This document shows, one piece after another, positions 25,944 to 34,752 of a stretch of 64,000 nt of DNA. A program made the position numbers and the translations under genes. This DNA is from an uncultured Actinomyces sp. (GTDB lineage: Bacteria; Actinomycetota; Actinomycetes; Actinomycetales; Actinomycetaceae), in NCBI GenBank assembly GCA_946998115.1, contig CAMPYB010000004.1:6175-70174 (forward strand), read 5' to 3'. How positions within the stretch are numbered: the first letter of the stretch is position 1; each line of letters starts with the position of its first letter. Below the pieces are notes generated by a model. The model ran no database searches, had not been told where the DNA came from, and worked only from the letters and a program-made list of their open reading frames with translations.

Positions 25944-26849
25944 ATGAAAATAGATCCACGAAGACTTGCAATTTTACTCGCCGTACAAAGAGACGGTGGC
26001 ATAGTATCCGCCGCTGAAACTCTAGGCATAAGTGCCTCTGCCGTTTCACAACAAATAACAAAATTAGAAACTGAAATCGGCACTATGGTAATAAACCGAA
26101 CACCAACAGGCGCAACACTTACTCAAGCTGGAAAACTACTCGTAGAATCCGCAGAAAGAGTTGAAGCTGAACTAGCAGAAACCTATAAAAATCTCCTACA
26201 ACTAGATGGAGAAATAACAGGTATAGTAACAATCGGAGCCGCACCAACACCAATACAAGCAATATTAATACCATTAGTAAATGAAATAAAAAATTCCCTT
26301 CCAGGTGTCGAACTGATAATACAAGAAGTCACAGAACAACAAGGAAGATCTCTACTAAGATCTGGCAATATAGATTTGCTAATAATGGAAAGAGATATAT
26401 CAGACGGTTCTCCAAAAGCTGCACCTAGAGGAATGCGAGATATACCATTTTTTGACGAACCATGGCTTATAGTTCTACCAGAACACGAACCTATACCTAA
26501 ATCACTCGCAGATATGTCTTCACGCACATGGCTAGATATAGAGCCACAAACAGCAGCTGCAGAAGCAATGGAACGTATAGCTACAACAGTTGGAGAAATA
26601 AATAAAGTAAACCACCGTTTCCTAGACTTTGCAGTAGGCATACAAATGGTATCCACAGGAATGGGATGCACAGTATTACCACAGCTTGCTCTACAAGGAA
26701 ACATACCAAACAATATTAATATAGTTTCACTACCAGGACTAGGATTTAGACAATTAGTAATCAGGTTGCGATCAAATACAGAACCAACTCCAGCAGTGCA
26801 AGCAATACTTGAAGAAATAGCGGCTAAAGCTGCTTCAATCAAAAATTAA
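25944..26849 (+). CDS. LysR-type transcriptional regulator
   Basis: 301 residues. The N-terminal winged HTH (residues 1-62) has the classic AETLGISASAVSQQITKLETEIGT followed by RTPTGATLTQAG. The remainder is the type 2 periplasmic-binding-like effector domain (VTIGAAPTPIQAIL onward). It is divergent from the small membrane protein, with a 116-nt shared region, so the usual LysR arrangement suggests it controls that gene and itself. No ribosome-binding site precedes the ATG; GATAAA lies 8 nt upstream, so it may also be leaderless. The effector cannot be deduced. A palindromic hairpin follows the gene. Confidence 0.88.
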   Translation: MKIDPRRLAILLAVQRDGGIVSAAETLGISASAVSQQITKLETEIGTMVINRTPTGATLTQAGKLLVESAERVEAELAETYKNLLQLDGEITGIVTIGAAPTPIQAILIPLVNEIKNSLPGVELIIQEVTEQQGRSLLRSGNIDLLIMERDISDGSPKAAPRGMRDIPFFDEPWLIVLPEHEPIPKSLADMSSRTWLDIEPQTAAAEAMERIATTVGEINKVNHRFLDFAVGIQMVSTGMGCTVLPQLALQGNIPNNINIVSLPGLGFRQLVIRLRSNTEPTPAVQAILEEIAAKAASIKN

Positions 26850-26867
26850 TAAATTCAAACAACAAAA

Positions 26868-26900
26868 AAGTAGGATTTTTATAACTAAAAAATCCTACTT
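26868..26900. terminator. Bidirectional hairpin between lysR and the fur-family gene
   Basis: A perfect 13-bp stem (26868-26880 with 26888-26900) and a 7-nt loop. The T-tract is on the minus-strand side (TTTTTT), so it best terminates leftward transcripts from the fur-family gene; it may also end lysR transcripts. Confidence 0.75.
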
Positions 26901-27054
26901 GCCACCATCGACTTAATCTATATAAAAATTTATTAAGTATTACTTAATATAAAACAGAGCAATAAGATGAACTACAAATACCGCCCAAATAGTTACAAAA
27001 CTGCTCAGCCAACAGTTATAAACTAAAAAATTAAATCAACAGTCAAATTTTCTT

Positions 27055-27480
27055 TTATTTTGCGTTACAGCTTGGACAAGTACCCCAATATATGACTTCA
27101 GCTTCATCTATAGAATAGCCACTGCCAATATTGGCCTCCAAGCAAGGTTTTTCACCAGTAGAACATGGTACATCAAGCAATTGTCCACAGCTATTACAAA
27201 CGAAATGATGATGATTATCACCAAAATCTATTTCATAAACTGCTCTACACGCTCTCGGCTCAACACGCCTCAAGATACCATCAGTAGTCATAATATTCAA
27301 ACTATCATATACAGCCTGTGTAGAAACAGTGCCTAAATATTGCTTAACAAAATTTTTAATTTGTTCTGCATCTAGATGATGATGCTCCTTCAAGACAGAC
27401 AAAATAGTAAGTCTCGGAGAAGTCACACGTAAACCTTTTTCTCTCAATAATACAGAAAAATCATCGTTAGAAATATTCAT
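27055..27480 (-). CDS. Fur-family metalloregulator (FurA/PerR-like)
   Basis: About 141 residues. The winged-helix DNA-binding domain (about 8-80) includes LRVTSPRLTILSVL and STQAVYDSLNIM; the dimerisation domain has the metal-site cluster NHHHFVCNSCG and a second CPSC at the C-terminus, giving two CxxC pairs for structural zinc. The pattern fits actinobacterial FurA/PerR proteins, often peroxide or iron sensors, but no catalase or iron gene is adjacent, so Zur or PerR cannot be excluded. I start at ATG 27478-27480, with GGAGAG 8-9 nt upstream. An inverted repeat overlaps its promoter region, possibly autoregulatory. Confidence 0.9.
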   Translation of the reverse strand: MNISNDDFSVLLREKGLRVTSPRLTILSVLKEHHHLDAEQIKNFVKQYLGTVSTQAVYDSLNIMTTDGILRRVEPRACRAVYEIDFGDNHHHFVCNSCGQLLDVPCSTGEKPCLEANIGSGYSIDEAEVIYWGTCPSCNAK

Positions 27481-27508
27481 CAAAAACACTCTCCAAAAGA
27501 ATCCTACA

Positions 27509-27559
27509 CGTTTATACTAATATTTTATGAATAAAAAAGCAAAAAAACACGTATAAACG
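27509..27559. promoter_or_regulatory. Inverted repeat CGTTTATAC/GTATAAACG between the fur-family and S4 genes
   Basis: Perfect 9-bp half-sites at 27509-27517 and 27551-27559, separated by 33 nt, in the divergent intergenic region. On the minus strand the left half contains TATAAA, a possible -10 of the fur-family gene. This fits an autoregulatory operator, but it is not a textbook Fur, PerR or Zur box. Confidence 0.45.
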
Positions 27560-27633
27560 CATATAATGAAATGTACAATAAAATTTTTATTAATTTCATA
27601 TAAAGAAAATTAAAATTACAGTAAGATATATAC

Positions 27634-27861
27634 ATGATAAACAAAATTCAAATAACAGGTACAATAAGGCTCGGACAATTTCTAAAACTAACAAACATAG
27701 CAGAAAATGGACACGACGCAAAAAATATAATAGTTCAAGGTAAAGTAACAGTTAACAACGAAACTGCACTACAAAGAGGAATGCAATTAAAAAACAAAGA
27801 CATAATAAGTGTAAAAATAAATGGAGAAAAAATAACTACACAAATAGAACAAATACAATAA
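27634..27861 (+). CDS. Small S4-domain RNA-binding protein
   Basis: 75 residues, one S4 domain: TIRLGQFLKLTNIAENGHDAK then NIIVQGKVTVNNE, with R.G..LK and a Gly-Lys-Val hairpin. It belongs to the YbcJ/YaaA-type stand-alone S4 proteins, presumed to bind structured RNA. There is no ribosome-binding site, and TAAGAT lies 6 nt before the ATG, so a leaderless mRNA is likely. The gene is convergent with dnaE. The cellular target is unknown. Confidence 0.8.
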   Translation: MINKIQITGTIRLGQFLKLTNIAENGHDAKNIIVQGKVTVNNETALQRGMQLKNKDIISVKINGEKITTQIEQIQ

Positions 27862-27934
27862 TCACCTGACAAGTAAACAACACAAATTACAATACCAACT
27901 ATTGCATTCAATCATTCTTTCAAATTCACTTAAC

Positions 27935-30900
27935 TCAAATACAGTCAGCACCAAAAAGAGTCTTTATATCAGCATACAAGTTTTCAGATTCATTAATTTT
28001 ATAATTAGGAAGAGTGAAATACTGTTTTTCATTATCAAATTGTTCAACACATATCTTCACTTTCTTCTCACCTTTATAAGCAAGCAAAATTTTTTGTAAA
28101 GATAAAATATTTTCAACACTACAAGCTTTCTCAGATAAAGTAATAACAAAAAATTCGTCATCATCTGAAACGCTAGAAAAATCAGCATTAGATACATTAG
28201 AAGTATCAAGTAATTTAATCTTAGTTGCAGTAACAGAAAAAGACTCATCATCATTTTTCTTTAAACGTCCCTGTACACTAATCAAAATATTCTCTTCCAA
28301 AAATGTAGAAATAGTTCGATAAGTATCAGGGAAAAATAATACATTAATAGAAGCTGACATATCTTCCAAATTTGCTATAGCCCACAAATTACCTTTTTTA
28401 GTAGTCTTCTTCTGCAAAGAACTCACAATTCCGCAAATTTTCACATTCATATTATCACTATATTGATCAGGATCTTGAATAAAATCAATCAACGACACAT
28501 CACGATTTGCGCTTAAAAGCCCTTCTAAACCATTCAAAGGATGATCAGAAACATAAAGGCCTAACATATGTCTTTCAAAATCAAGTTTTATATTCCTATC
28601 CCACTCTTGAAGATCAGGCACAGTTATAGCTAAAGTTGAAACACCAACGTCAAAAGAACTAAACAAATCAAACTGACCAACAGCTTCATTTTTCTTCAAA
28701 ACCAACGCAGCATCAACAGCATCTTCATAAATAGCAAAAAGCGAACGTCTAGTGACACCAAATGAATCAAAAGCACCAGACTTGATTAATGACTCTACGC
28801 ATCTTTTATTGCAAACGCTAGTGGAAACTTTAGTCAAAAAATCTTCAAAATCAGAAAAAGCACCAGACGATTCACGAGCGTCAATAATATCTTTTACAAC
28901 ACCTTCTCCAACATTTCTAATCGCACTTAAACCGAAACGAATATCATTTCCTACAGGAGTAAAAGATGACTGCGAATAATTCACGTCAGGAGGCAAAACA
29001 GTAATACCCATACGTCTACATTCGCCCAAATATGCGGCTAATTTATCTTTATTATCTTTTTGAGACGTCAATAAAGCGGCCATATACTCAGTTGGATAAT
29101 TAGCTTTCAAATAAGCAGTCCAATAAGAAACTAGCCCATAAGCCGCCGAATGTGACTTATTGAATGCATAATCAGAAAAAGGCACCAAAATTTCCCAAAC
29201 AGTTTGCATAGCTTCTTTACTATAACCGCGATCAAGCATGCCTTTCAAAAAAGTAGAATATTGCTTATCCAGCTCCGCTTTTTTCTTTTTACCCATAGCT
29301 CTGCGGAGCAAATCAGCTTGACCAAGAGAATACCCTGCAAGTTTTTGAGCAATAGCCATAACTTGCTCCTGATAAACAATCAAACCATAAGTTCCCTTTA
29401 AAATATCCTTCAAAGGCTCTTCCAGCTCAGGATGAATAGGAGTAATACGTTGCATACCATTTTTACGTAAAGCATAATTAGTGTGAGAATCAGCACCCAT
29501 AGGTCCCGGGCGATACAATGCACCCACAGCTGAAATATCCTCAAAATTATCAGGACGCATTAATCGAAGCAAAGAACGCATACCAGCGCCTTCAAGCTGA
29601 AATACACCTAATGTATTGCCCTGAGAAAGCAAAGAGAAAGTATTTGAATCATGCAAATCAACATTATCTAAATCAACAGGATCTTTCCCATTAGTAACAA
29701 TATTGTCTAAAGCGTCAGAAATAACAGTCAAATTTCTAAGACCTAAAAAGTCCATTTTCAAAAGACCCAAAGTTTCACATGTAGGATAGTCAAATTGTGT
29801 TATTACTGCACCATCTTGCAAACGCTTCATTACAGGAATAATATCAGTCAAAGGCTTAGAACTCATTATTATCGCGCAAGCATGCACACCCCACTGACGC
29901 GTAAGCCCTTCAATTCCTTTAGCTAATTCAAAAATTTGCTTAGCATCCGTATCATTTTCAATAGTCTTCCTGAATTCTTCAGCTTCCTTGTAACGTTTAT
30001 GATCAGGATTAAATATTTCACACACAGGAATATCTTTACCCATAACAGCAGGTGGCATAGCTTTCGTAAGTTTTTCACCCATACCATATGGATAACCCAA
30101 AATTCTTGCAGAATCTTTCAAAGCTTGCTTAGCTTTAATTTTGCCATATGTAATTACCTGCGCTACACGATCATCACCATATTTTTTAGTTACATAATCT
30201 ATAACTTCGCCTCTTCTACGTTCGTCAAAATCGACATCAAAATCGGGCATAGAAACACGCTCAGGATTCAAAAAACGCTCAAAAATCAAACCATGATTTA
30301 AAGGATTCAATTCAGTTATACGCAAAGCATAAGCAACCATCGAACCAGCACCACTACCACGTCCAGGTCCTACACGTATACCTTGACTTTTAGCCCAATT
30401 TATAAAATCAGCAACTACTAAAAAATATCCTGGAAAACCCATTTTAGTTATAACGGAAACTTCATAATCAGTCTGTTTTCTAACTTTCTGATCAACACCA
30501 TTAGGAAAACGGAAAGCAAGACCTTTTTCAACTTCTTTAACAAACCACGAATGCTCATCTTCACCAGGAGGAACAGGAAATTGAGGCATAAAATTCGCGC
30601 CATCGCTAACAGTAGTAAATGACACATTACATTGTTCAGCTACCAATAATGTATTATCACAAGCTTGCGGAAAAGATTTCCAAATACTATTCATCTCATC
30701 AGCAGACTTCAAATAATAGTCCACACCATCAAATTTAAAACGATCTGGATCAGACAAAAGAGAACCAGAGTTTATACACAATAAAGCGTCTTGATACGAA
30801 TAATCATCTTTTTTAACATAATGCGAATCATTAGTTGCAATCAAAGGAGCATTAAGCTTATGAGAAATATCAATCAAATGCGGAATTACTCTTTTTTCAA

Positions 30901-31498
30901 TATCCAAACCATGATTCATCAATTCAACATAAAAATAGTCTTTACCAAAAATATCTTGTAATTGGCTAGCCACTTCCAAAGCTTTATCAACTTGTCCCAA
31001 ACGTATGCGAGTTTGAATTTCACCAGAAGGACATCCAGTAGAACCAATCAAACCTTTAGAATAAGTTTCTATCAGTTCTCTATCCATACGTGGCCATTTA
31101 CCAAATTGGCCTTCCAAAGAAGCACGTGAAGCTAAACGAAAAAGATTATGCATACCTTCATTATTATGCGCTAGAAGAGTCATGTGCGTATAAGCACCAC
31201 GAGCTGAAACATCATCACCAGCTCTTTGCTGTTGCTCATTTCCCCAACGCACACGAGACATATCAAAACGTGATGTACCAGGAGTAAGATATGCTTCAAT
31301 ACCAATAATTGGTTTAATATCATGTTTTTTGCATTCAGAATATAATTCGTACGCTCCGAAAATATACCCATGATCAGTTATAGCAACAGCTTTTTGCCCT
31401 AAATTATCAACTTCGTTGACTAAGGCACTAATTTTAGCTGCACCATCCAACATCGAATAATCAGTGTGCACATGCAAATGAACAAAATCTTTTTTCAT
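27935..31498 (-). CDS. dnaE: DNA polymerase III alpha subunit (DnaE1-type)
   Basis: 1187 residues, the usual length of the replicative DnaE. The PHP domain at the N-terminus has FVHLHVHTDYSMLDGAAK. The polymerase palm contains VGPGRGSGAGSMVAY and PDFDVDFDERRR, with the three catalytic aspartates in PDFDVDFD. The fingers and thumb follow (FNKSHSAAYGLVSYWTAYLK is characteristic). A helix-hairpin-helix region lies near residue 850 and an OB-fold near 990-1070. It is the last gene of the leftward block behind rluD, and convergent with the S4 gene. It replicates the chromosome together with the clamp and loader encoded elsewhere. Confidence 0.97.
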   Translation of the reverse strand: MKKDFVHLHVHTDYSMLDGAAKISALVNEVDNLGQKAVAITDHGYIFGAYELYSECKKHDIKPIIGIEAYLTPGTSRFDMSRVRWGNEQQQRAGDDVSARGAYTHMTLLAHNNEGMHNLFRLASRASLEGQFGKWPRMDRELIETYSKGLIGSTGCPSGEIQTRIRLGQVDKALEVASQLQDIFGKDYFYVELMNHGLDIEKRVIPHLIDISHKLNAPLIATNDSHYVKKDDYSYQDALLCINSGSLLSDPDRFKFDGVDYYLKSADEMNSIWKSFPQACDNTLLVAEQCNVSFTTVSDGANFMPQFPVPPGEDEHSWFVKEVEKGLAFRFPNGVDQKVRKQTDYEVSVITKMGFPGYFLVVADFINWAKSQGIRVGPGRGSGAGSMVAYALRITELNPLNHGLIFERFLNPERVSMPDFDVDFDERRRGEVIDYVTKKYGDDRVAQVITYGKIKAKQALKDSARILGYPYGMGEKLTKAMPPAVMGKDIPVCEIFNPDHKRYKEAEEFRKTIENDTDAKQIFELAKGIEGLTRQWGVHACAIIMSSKPLTDIIPVMKRLQDGAVITQFDYPTCETLGLLKMDFLGLRNLTVISDALDNIVTNGKDPVDLDNVDLHDSNTFSLLSQGNTLGVFQLEGAGMRSLLRLMRPDNFEDISAVGALYRPGPMGADSHTNYALRKNGMQRITPIHPELEEPLKDILKGTYGLIVYQEQVMAIAQKLAGYSLGQADLLRRAMGKKKKAELDKQYSTFLKGMLDRGYSKEAMQTVWEILVPFSDYAFNKSHSAAYGLVSYWTAYLKANYPTEYMAALLTSQKDNKDKLAAYLGECRRMGITVLPPDVNYSQSSFTPVGNDIRFGLSAIRNVGEGVVKDIIDARESSGAFSDFEDFLTKVSTSVCNKRCVESLIKSGAFDSFGVTRRSLFAIYEDAVDAALVLKKNEAVGQFDLFSSFDVGVSTLAITVPDLQEWDRNIKLDFERHMLGLYVSDHPLNGLEGLLSANRDVSLIDFIQDPDQYSDNMNVKICGIVSSLQKKTTKKGNLWAIANLEDMSASINVLFFPDTYRTISTFLEENILISVQGRLKKNDDESFSVTATKIKLLDTSNVSNADFSSVSDDDEFFVITLSEKACSVENILSLQKILLAYKGEKKVKICVEQFDNEKQYFTLPNYKINESENLYADIKTLFGADCI

Positions 31499-31562
31499 AT
31501 CAAAATCAATTCTAAATACTAATGCTATAAAAACAAAATATTAATTTTTGAAAAACACAATT

Positions 31563-32492
31563 TCAATTATTATTTTCTCCTCTGAAAAAATTTAAAATAT
31601 TTTTTAAATCTTCAGGATATTCACTATTAAAGCATAAAGGTATACCCGTACGTGGATGTTCAAAAGCAAGTTCTTTAGCATGCAACCATTGGCGTTCAAG
31701 CCCTAATTTTAAAGCAACTTTATTATCAGTATTATAAGTTGGATCCCCCACACAAGGATGTCCGATTGCTTGCATATGAACTCTAATTTGATGTGTTCTT
31801 CCTGTTTCTAAGCGCACCTTCAGCAAAGAACTGCTACCAACAATTTCAAGTAACTCATAATGAGTAACAGCTTCTTTTCCATTAGACATAATCGCCATTT
31901 TCCACTCGTTGCCTTTATGCCTACCAATAGGTGCCTCAATAGTAGCTGTATAAGGATCTATATGACCTTGCACTAATGCATGATATATCTTCTTCACTTT
32001 GCGATCTTTAAAAGCCCATTTCATCTTTGTATATGCCAACTCAGATTTAGCTACAACCATTAAACCAGATGTGCCAGCATCTAAACGATGCACTATTCCT
32101 TTTCTTTCTACTGGGCCGGAAGTAGAAATCCTATAACCGCTCGCGGCTAAAGCGCCTATAACAGTTGGCCCGTCCCATCCTACACCTGTGTGAGCTGCTA
32201 CACCAGCAGGCTTATCTACAACAACAATATCATCATCATCATAAACAATCTTCATTCCAGCAACTGGTGTTATTTCAGTTTCGTATGGCTTTGACTCTTC
32301 AAATTCTATTTCCAATATAGAACCACTTTTAACTTTTTGAGACTTGGAAACAACATTAAAATCTACGCTAACATTACCTTCCTCAACAAGTTTTGATGCA
32401 ACACTCCTCGACAACCCCATAATTCGCGAAATAACAATATCTATGCGCTCACCATCAAACCCTTCAGGTACTGGTAAAATTTTATTTCCCAT
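31563..32492 (-). CDS. rluD: RluD-family rRNA pseudouridine synthase
   Basis: 309 residues. An N-terminal S4 domain (about 16-75, RIDIVISRIMGLSRSVASKL) precedes the catalytic domain with HRLDAGTSGLMVVAKS, whose Asp is the nucleophile. ETGRTHQIRVHM and HPCVGDPTYN are further signatures. Members modify U1911, U1915 and U1917 of 23S rRNA, but the exact site cannot be read from sequence. It follows lspA, the common actinobacterial order, and precedes dnaE by 64 nt. Confidence 0.92.
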   Translation of the reverse strand: MGNKILPVPEGFDGERIDIVISRIMGLSRSVASKLVEEGNVSVDFNVVSKSQKVKSGSILEIEFEESKPYETEITPVAGMKIVYDDDDIVVVDKPAGVAAHTGVGWDGPTVIGALAASGYRISTSGPVERKGIVHRLDAGTSGLMVVAKSELAYTKMKWAFKDRKVKKIYHALVQGHIDPYTATIEAPIGRHKGNEWKMAIMSNGKEAVTHYELLEIVGSSSLLKVRLETGRTHQIRVHMQAIGHPCVGDPTYNTDNKVALKLGLERQWLHAKELAFEHPRTGIPLCFNSEYPEDLKNILNFFRGENNN

Positions 32493-32645
32493 TATTAAAT
32501 CCCACTACAAATCAACAATTATTTTATTCTACACTTAGTAATATAACATGAGACAATGATATAAAAATTGCTAAAACAAAAAATAATTTTTTATTTAGCA
32601 ATTTCGCAAAAAGCTATGAATAAATAAAAACAAATATATTATTTA

Positions 32646-33242
32646 TCATAAGTTTTTATCAACATTGTCATGATTATTGCTCATTTTCTTATCAGAAGCA
32701 AAAGGAACATCAAAAATTTCTAGCAAAACCACGAAAACTATAGATAAGACAATAAAAATATCTGCTAAATTACCTATAAAAAAATCACCATAACCTATAA
32801 AATCTACAACATGACCTTGCCCATAATATTCAGGTCTAAATAATCTATCACACAAATTACCTACAACGCCCCCTAGCATTATCCCTAATGGCAAAGCCCA
32901 ATAAATTGATTTAACTTTCTTTGAAATATTCACTATACAAATAATCATAACTATAGCTATAACAGAAAAAACCCAAGCTCTACCTTTTAAAAGAGAAAAT
33001 GCAGCACCATCATTGTATGCAAGCTTTAGATATAAAAAATTACCTAAAATCTCTATCGTTTTTGAATATAAAAATTTCTCTGCCAAAAATTTTGTAAAAA
33101 GATCTAAAAGACAAGAAAATAAAGCAACTAAATATAATAAACCGACTAATTTTTTATTTGCAGAATTATTTCTATTTAAAGATAATTTCCCACAAATGCC
33201 AATAATTATAAAAAGCACTATAGTACCCGACAATAAAAACAT
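32646..33242 (-). CDS. lspA: Lipoprotein signal peptidase
   Basis: 198 residues. It cleaves the signal peptide of lipid-modified prolipoproteins in the membrane (type II signal peptidase). Four to five membrane helices are visible; the extra N-terminal helix (residues 1-18) is longer than in Gram-negative forms. Signatures are KLAYNDGAAFSLLKG, GGVVGNLCDRLFR and FIGNLADIFI, holding the two catalytic aspartates. GGGG precedes the ATG. It is 123 nt after divIVA and separated from it by a terminator. Confidence 0.94.
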   Translation of the reverse strand: MFLLSGTIVLFIIIGICGKLSLNRNNSANKKLVGLLYLVALFSCLLDLFTKFLAEKFLYSKTIEILGNFLYLKLAYNDGAAFSLLKGRAWVFSVIAIVMIICIVNISKKVKSIYWALPLGIMLGGVVGNLCDRLFRPEYYGQGHVVDFIGYGDFFIGNLADIFIVLSIVFVVLLEIFDVPFASDKKMSNNHDNVDKNL

Positions 33243-33309
33243 TAATTCCCCTAAAATTATTCAGTCTATTAAATAAATAATACACAATATATTACAAAAT
33301 ATTTCAAGC

Positions 33310-33350
33310 AAAAAATAAAAATAAATGGCGATTGATCAACAACCGCCATT
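33310..33350 (-). terminator. Terminator after divIVA, end of the dcw block
   Basis: On the minus strand AATGGCG pairs with CGCCATT, with a further TTG/CAA inside, followed by a T-rich tract (TTTATTTTTATTTTTT). It lies 15 nt past divIVA and separates the division cluster from lspA-rluD-dnaE. Confidence 0.85.
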
Positions 33351-33365
33351 GAAAAAATTAAATAT

Positions 33366-33929
33366 TTACATCTCTATAGGAGAATTCAAGTCTTTCAACA
33401 AACCTTCAAGATGTCCACGAATTTGTGTACGATAATCAGCTTCAAAACCTTCAAGACGTGAAATCTCTTTTTCAGCTTCAGCACGGTCTGCAGACAATTT
33501 CTCCATAGTCTGTGCTGAAACAGTTTCTGCATCCTTAATAATCTTGGAGGCAGATTCACGTGCTTCAGTAATAATACGATCTGACTCTTGACGTGCATTA
33601 TTTACATACTCATCATGAACTTTTTGTGCTAGCAACAAAACACCTGTTGCAGCAGCTGGCTCAGATTCTTCAGCTTGTACAACTGGTGTAACTGTTTCTT
33701 CTTTGATAACGACTTCTTCAGGTTGCTCGACAATTTTTTCAGCCGTATCGTCATTACCCTGCGACTGCTGAAGCTTTGCAAGCAATTCTTCCTTTTCATC
33801 TTGAAGCCTGCCAATAGTTTCGACAACTTCATCAAGAAAATCGTCTACTTCATCTTGATCATAGCCCTCGCGAAACTTAGTTATACTAAAACGCTTATTC
33901 AAAACGTCATCAGTGCTAAGTAATGCCAT
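33366..33929 (-). CDS. divIVA: Polar growth protein DivIVA (Wag31-type)
   Basis: About 187 residues. It marks poles and septum and recruits the elongation machinery in actinobacteria. The N-terminal domain has LLSTDDVLNKRFSITKFREG then YDQDEVDDFLDEV, the family signature with a membrane-binding turn. A coiled coil follows, broken by a Glu/Val/Ala-rich disordered linker (about 70-95), then a second long coiled coil to the C-terminus. The start is the ATG at 33927-33929 with GAGGTG upstream. It ends the dcw block, in the usual place behind sepF and yggT. Confidence 0.95.
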   Translation of the reverse strand: MALLSTDDVLNKRFSITKFREGYDQDEVDDFLDEVVETIGRLQDEKEELLAKLQQSQGNDDTAEKIVEQPEEVVIKEETVTPVVQAEESEPAAATGVLLLAQKVHDEYVNNARQESDRIITEARESASKIIKDAETVSAQTMEKLSADRAEAEKEISRLEGFEADYRTQIRGHLEGLLKDLNSPIEM

Positions 33930-34033
33930 ACTCGTCACCTCAATTATTTATTACATTTACCAATAAATTCTTCGTGTAAAACACGAAAGTCCAACATTCA
34001 TTATACTACTAAAATACCTAATATAACAAAATC

Positions 34034-34357
34034 TTAAAAAGATATTCCAAATTTAACAGCTATATACCAACCCGCTATATAAACCAACAAAGTATCTATA
34101 AAAAACACCAATGCAAATAAAATTATAAAAGATACTGATAAATTTATATTACCTAGACTTACAGGTTTAATAACTCTATCAATACGACTAGTTATAGGTT
34201 CACTAAATTTCAATAAGAAACTATATACTTTATAGACTTTTTCACGAATCTCATATTTCATAGGAACAGCATTAGCCCAACTAAGTAAAGCTGTCACAAA
34301 CAATATGAAAATATATAAATGAATAATTTTACGTAAAATAAAAATAGTCCAAAGCAT
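34034..34357 (-). CDS. YggT family membrane protein
   Basis: 107 residues with two to three membrane helices (about 13-30 and 74-96). The YggT core is readable: LFVTALLSWANAV near residue 20 and FSEPITSRIDRVIKPV before the second helix. Proteins of this family sit between sepF and divIVA in most Gram-positive division clusters; their biochemical role is not established. It is 9 nt downstream of sepF and probably cotranscribed. Confidence 0.9.
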   Translation of the reverse strand: MLWTIFILRKIIHLYIFILFVTALLSWANAVPMKYEIREKVYKVYSFLLKFSEPITSRIDRVIKPVSLGNINLSVSFIILFALVFFIDTLLVYIAGWYIAVKFGISF

Positions 34358-34366
34358 TTATAATCC

Positions 34367-34744
34367 CTAATCGTTATCTTTAGCAATTTCTACATAAGCC
34401 GGTGATATCAAGTAAACCCTATTTGTAATACGTTCAATATCACCATGCAAACCAAATATTAAACCTGAAGCAAAATCAAGCATGCGTTGAGCGTCACCTG
34501 AATTCATATGCGTAAGATTCATTATAACAGGCACATTTTCTCTAAAAGCTTCACCAACTTTTTTAGCATCTGAATAATCTTCAGGATGCACAGTTACAAT
34601 ACGCGAAATATCGCCACTTTCCGATGCATGCATATCATAATCATCAGACATATGATCATCGTTGTACTCATCTATAAAATTCATATCTATTTCATTGTCA
34701 TGTTCATTTTCAGTATTAGAACCAAAAAAACCTTTGAATACCAT
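34367..34744 (-). CDS. sepF: Cell division protein SepF
   Basis: 125 residues. It anchors FtsZ filaments to the membrane and arranges them into a ring. The N-terminal MVFKGFFG segment is the amphipathic membrane-targeting helix; residues 9-50 are an acidic linker; the C-terminal domain holds RIVTVHPEDYSDAKKVGEA and VPVIMNLTHMNSGDAQRMLD, the FtsZ-binding core. GGAGAG precedes the ATG by 3 nt. It follows the laccase-fold gene by 8 nt, in the standard actinobacterial order. Confidence 0.94.
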   Translation of the reverse strand: MVFKGFFGSNTENEHDNEIDMNFIDEYNDDHMSDDYDMHASESGDISRIVTVHPEDYSDAKKVGEAFRENVPVIMNLTHMNSGDAQRMLDFASGLIFGLHGDIERITNRVYLISPAYVEIAKDND

Positions 34745-34752
34745 TATCTCTC

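Noticed and set aside
26183..26842. A minus-strand open frame of 219 codons opposite lysR
   Set aside because: It is a mirror of the LysR gene, whose HTH and effector domain are unmistakable; the reverse reading is Ser/Ile/Cys-rich and unrelated to any family.
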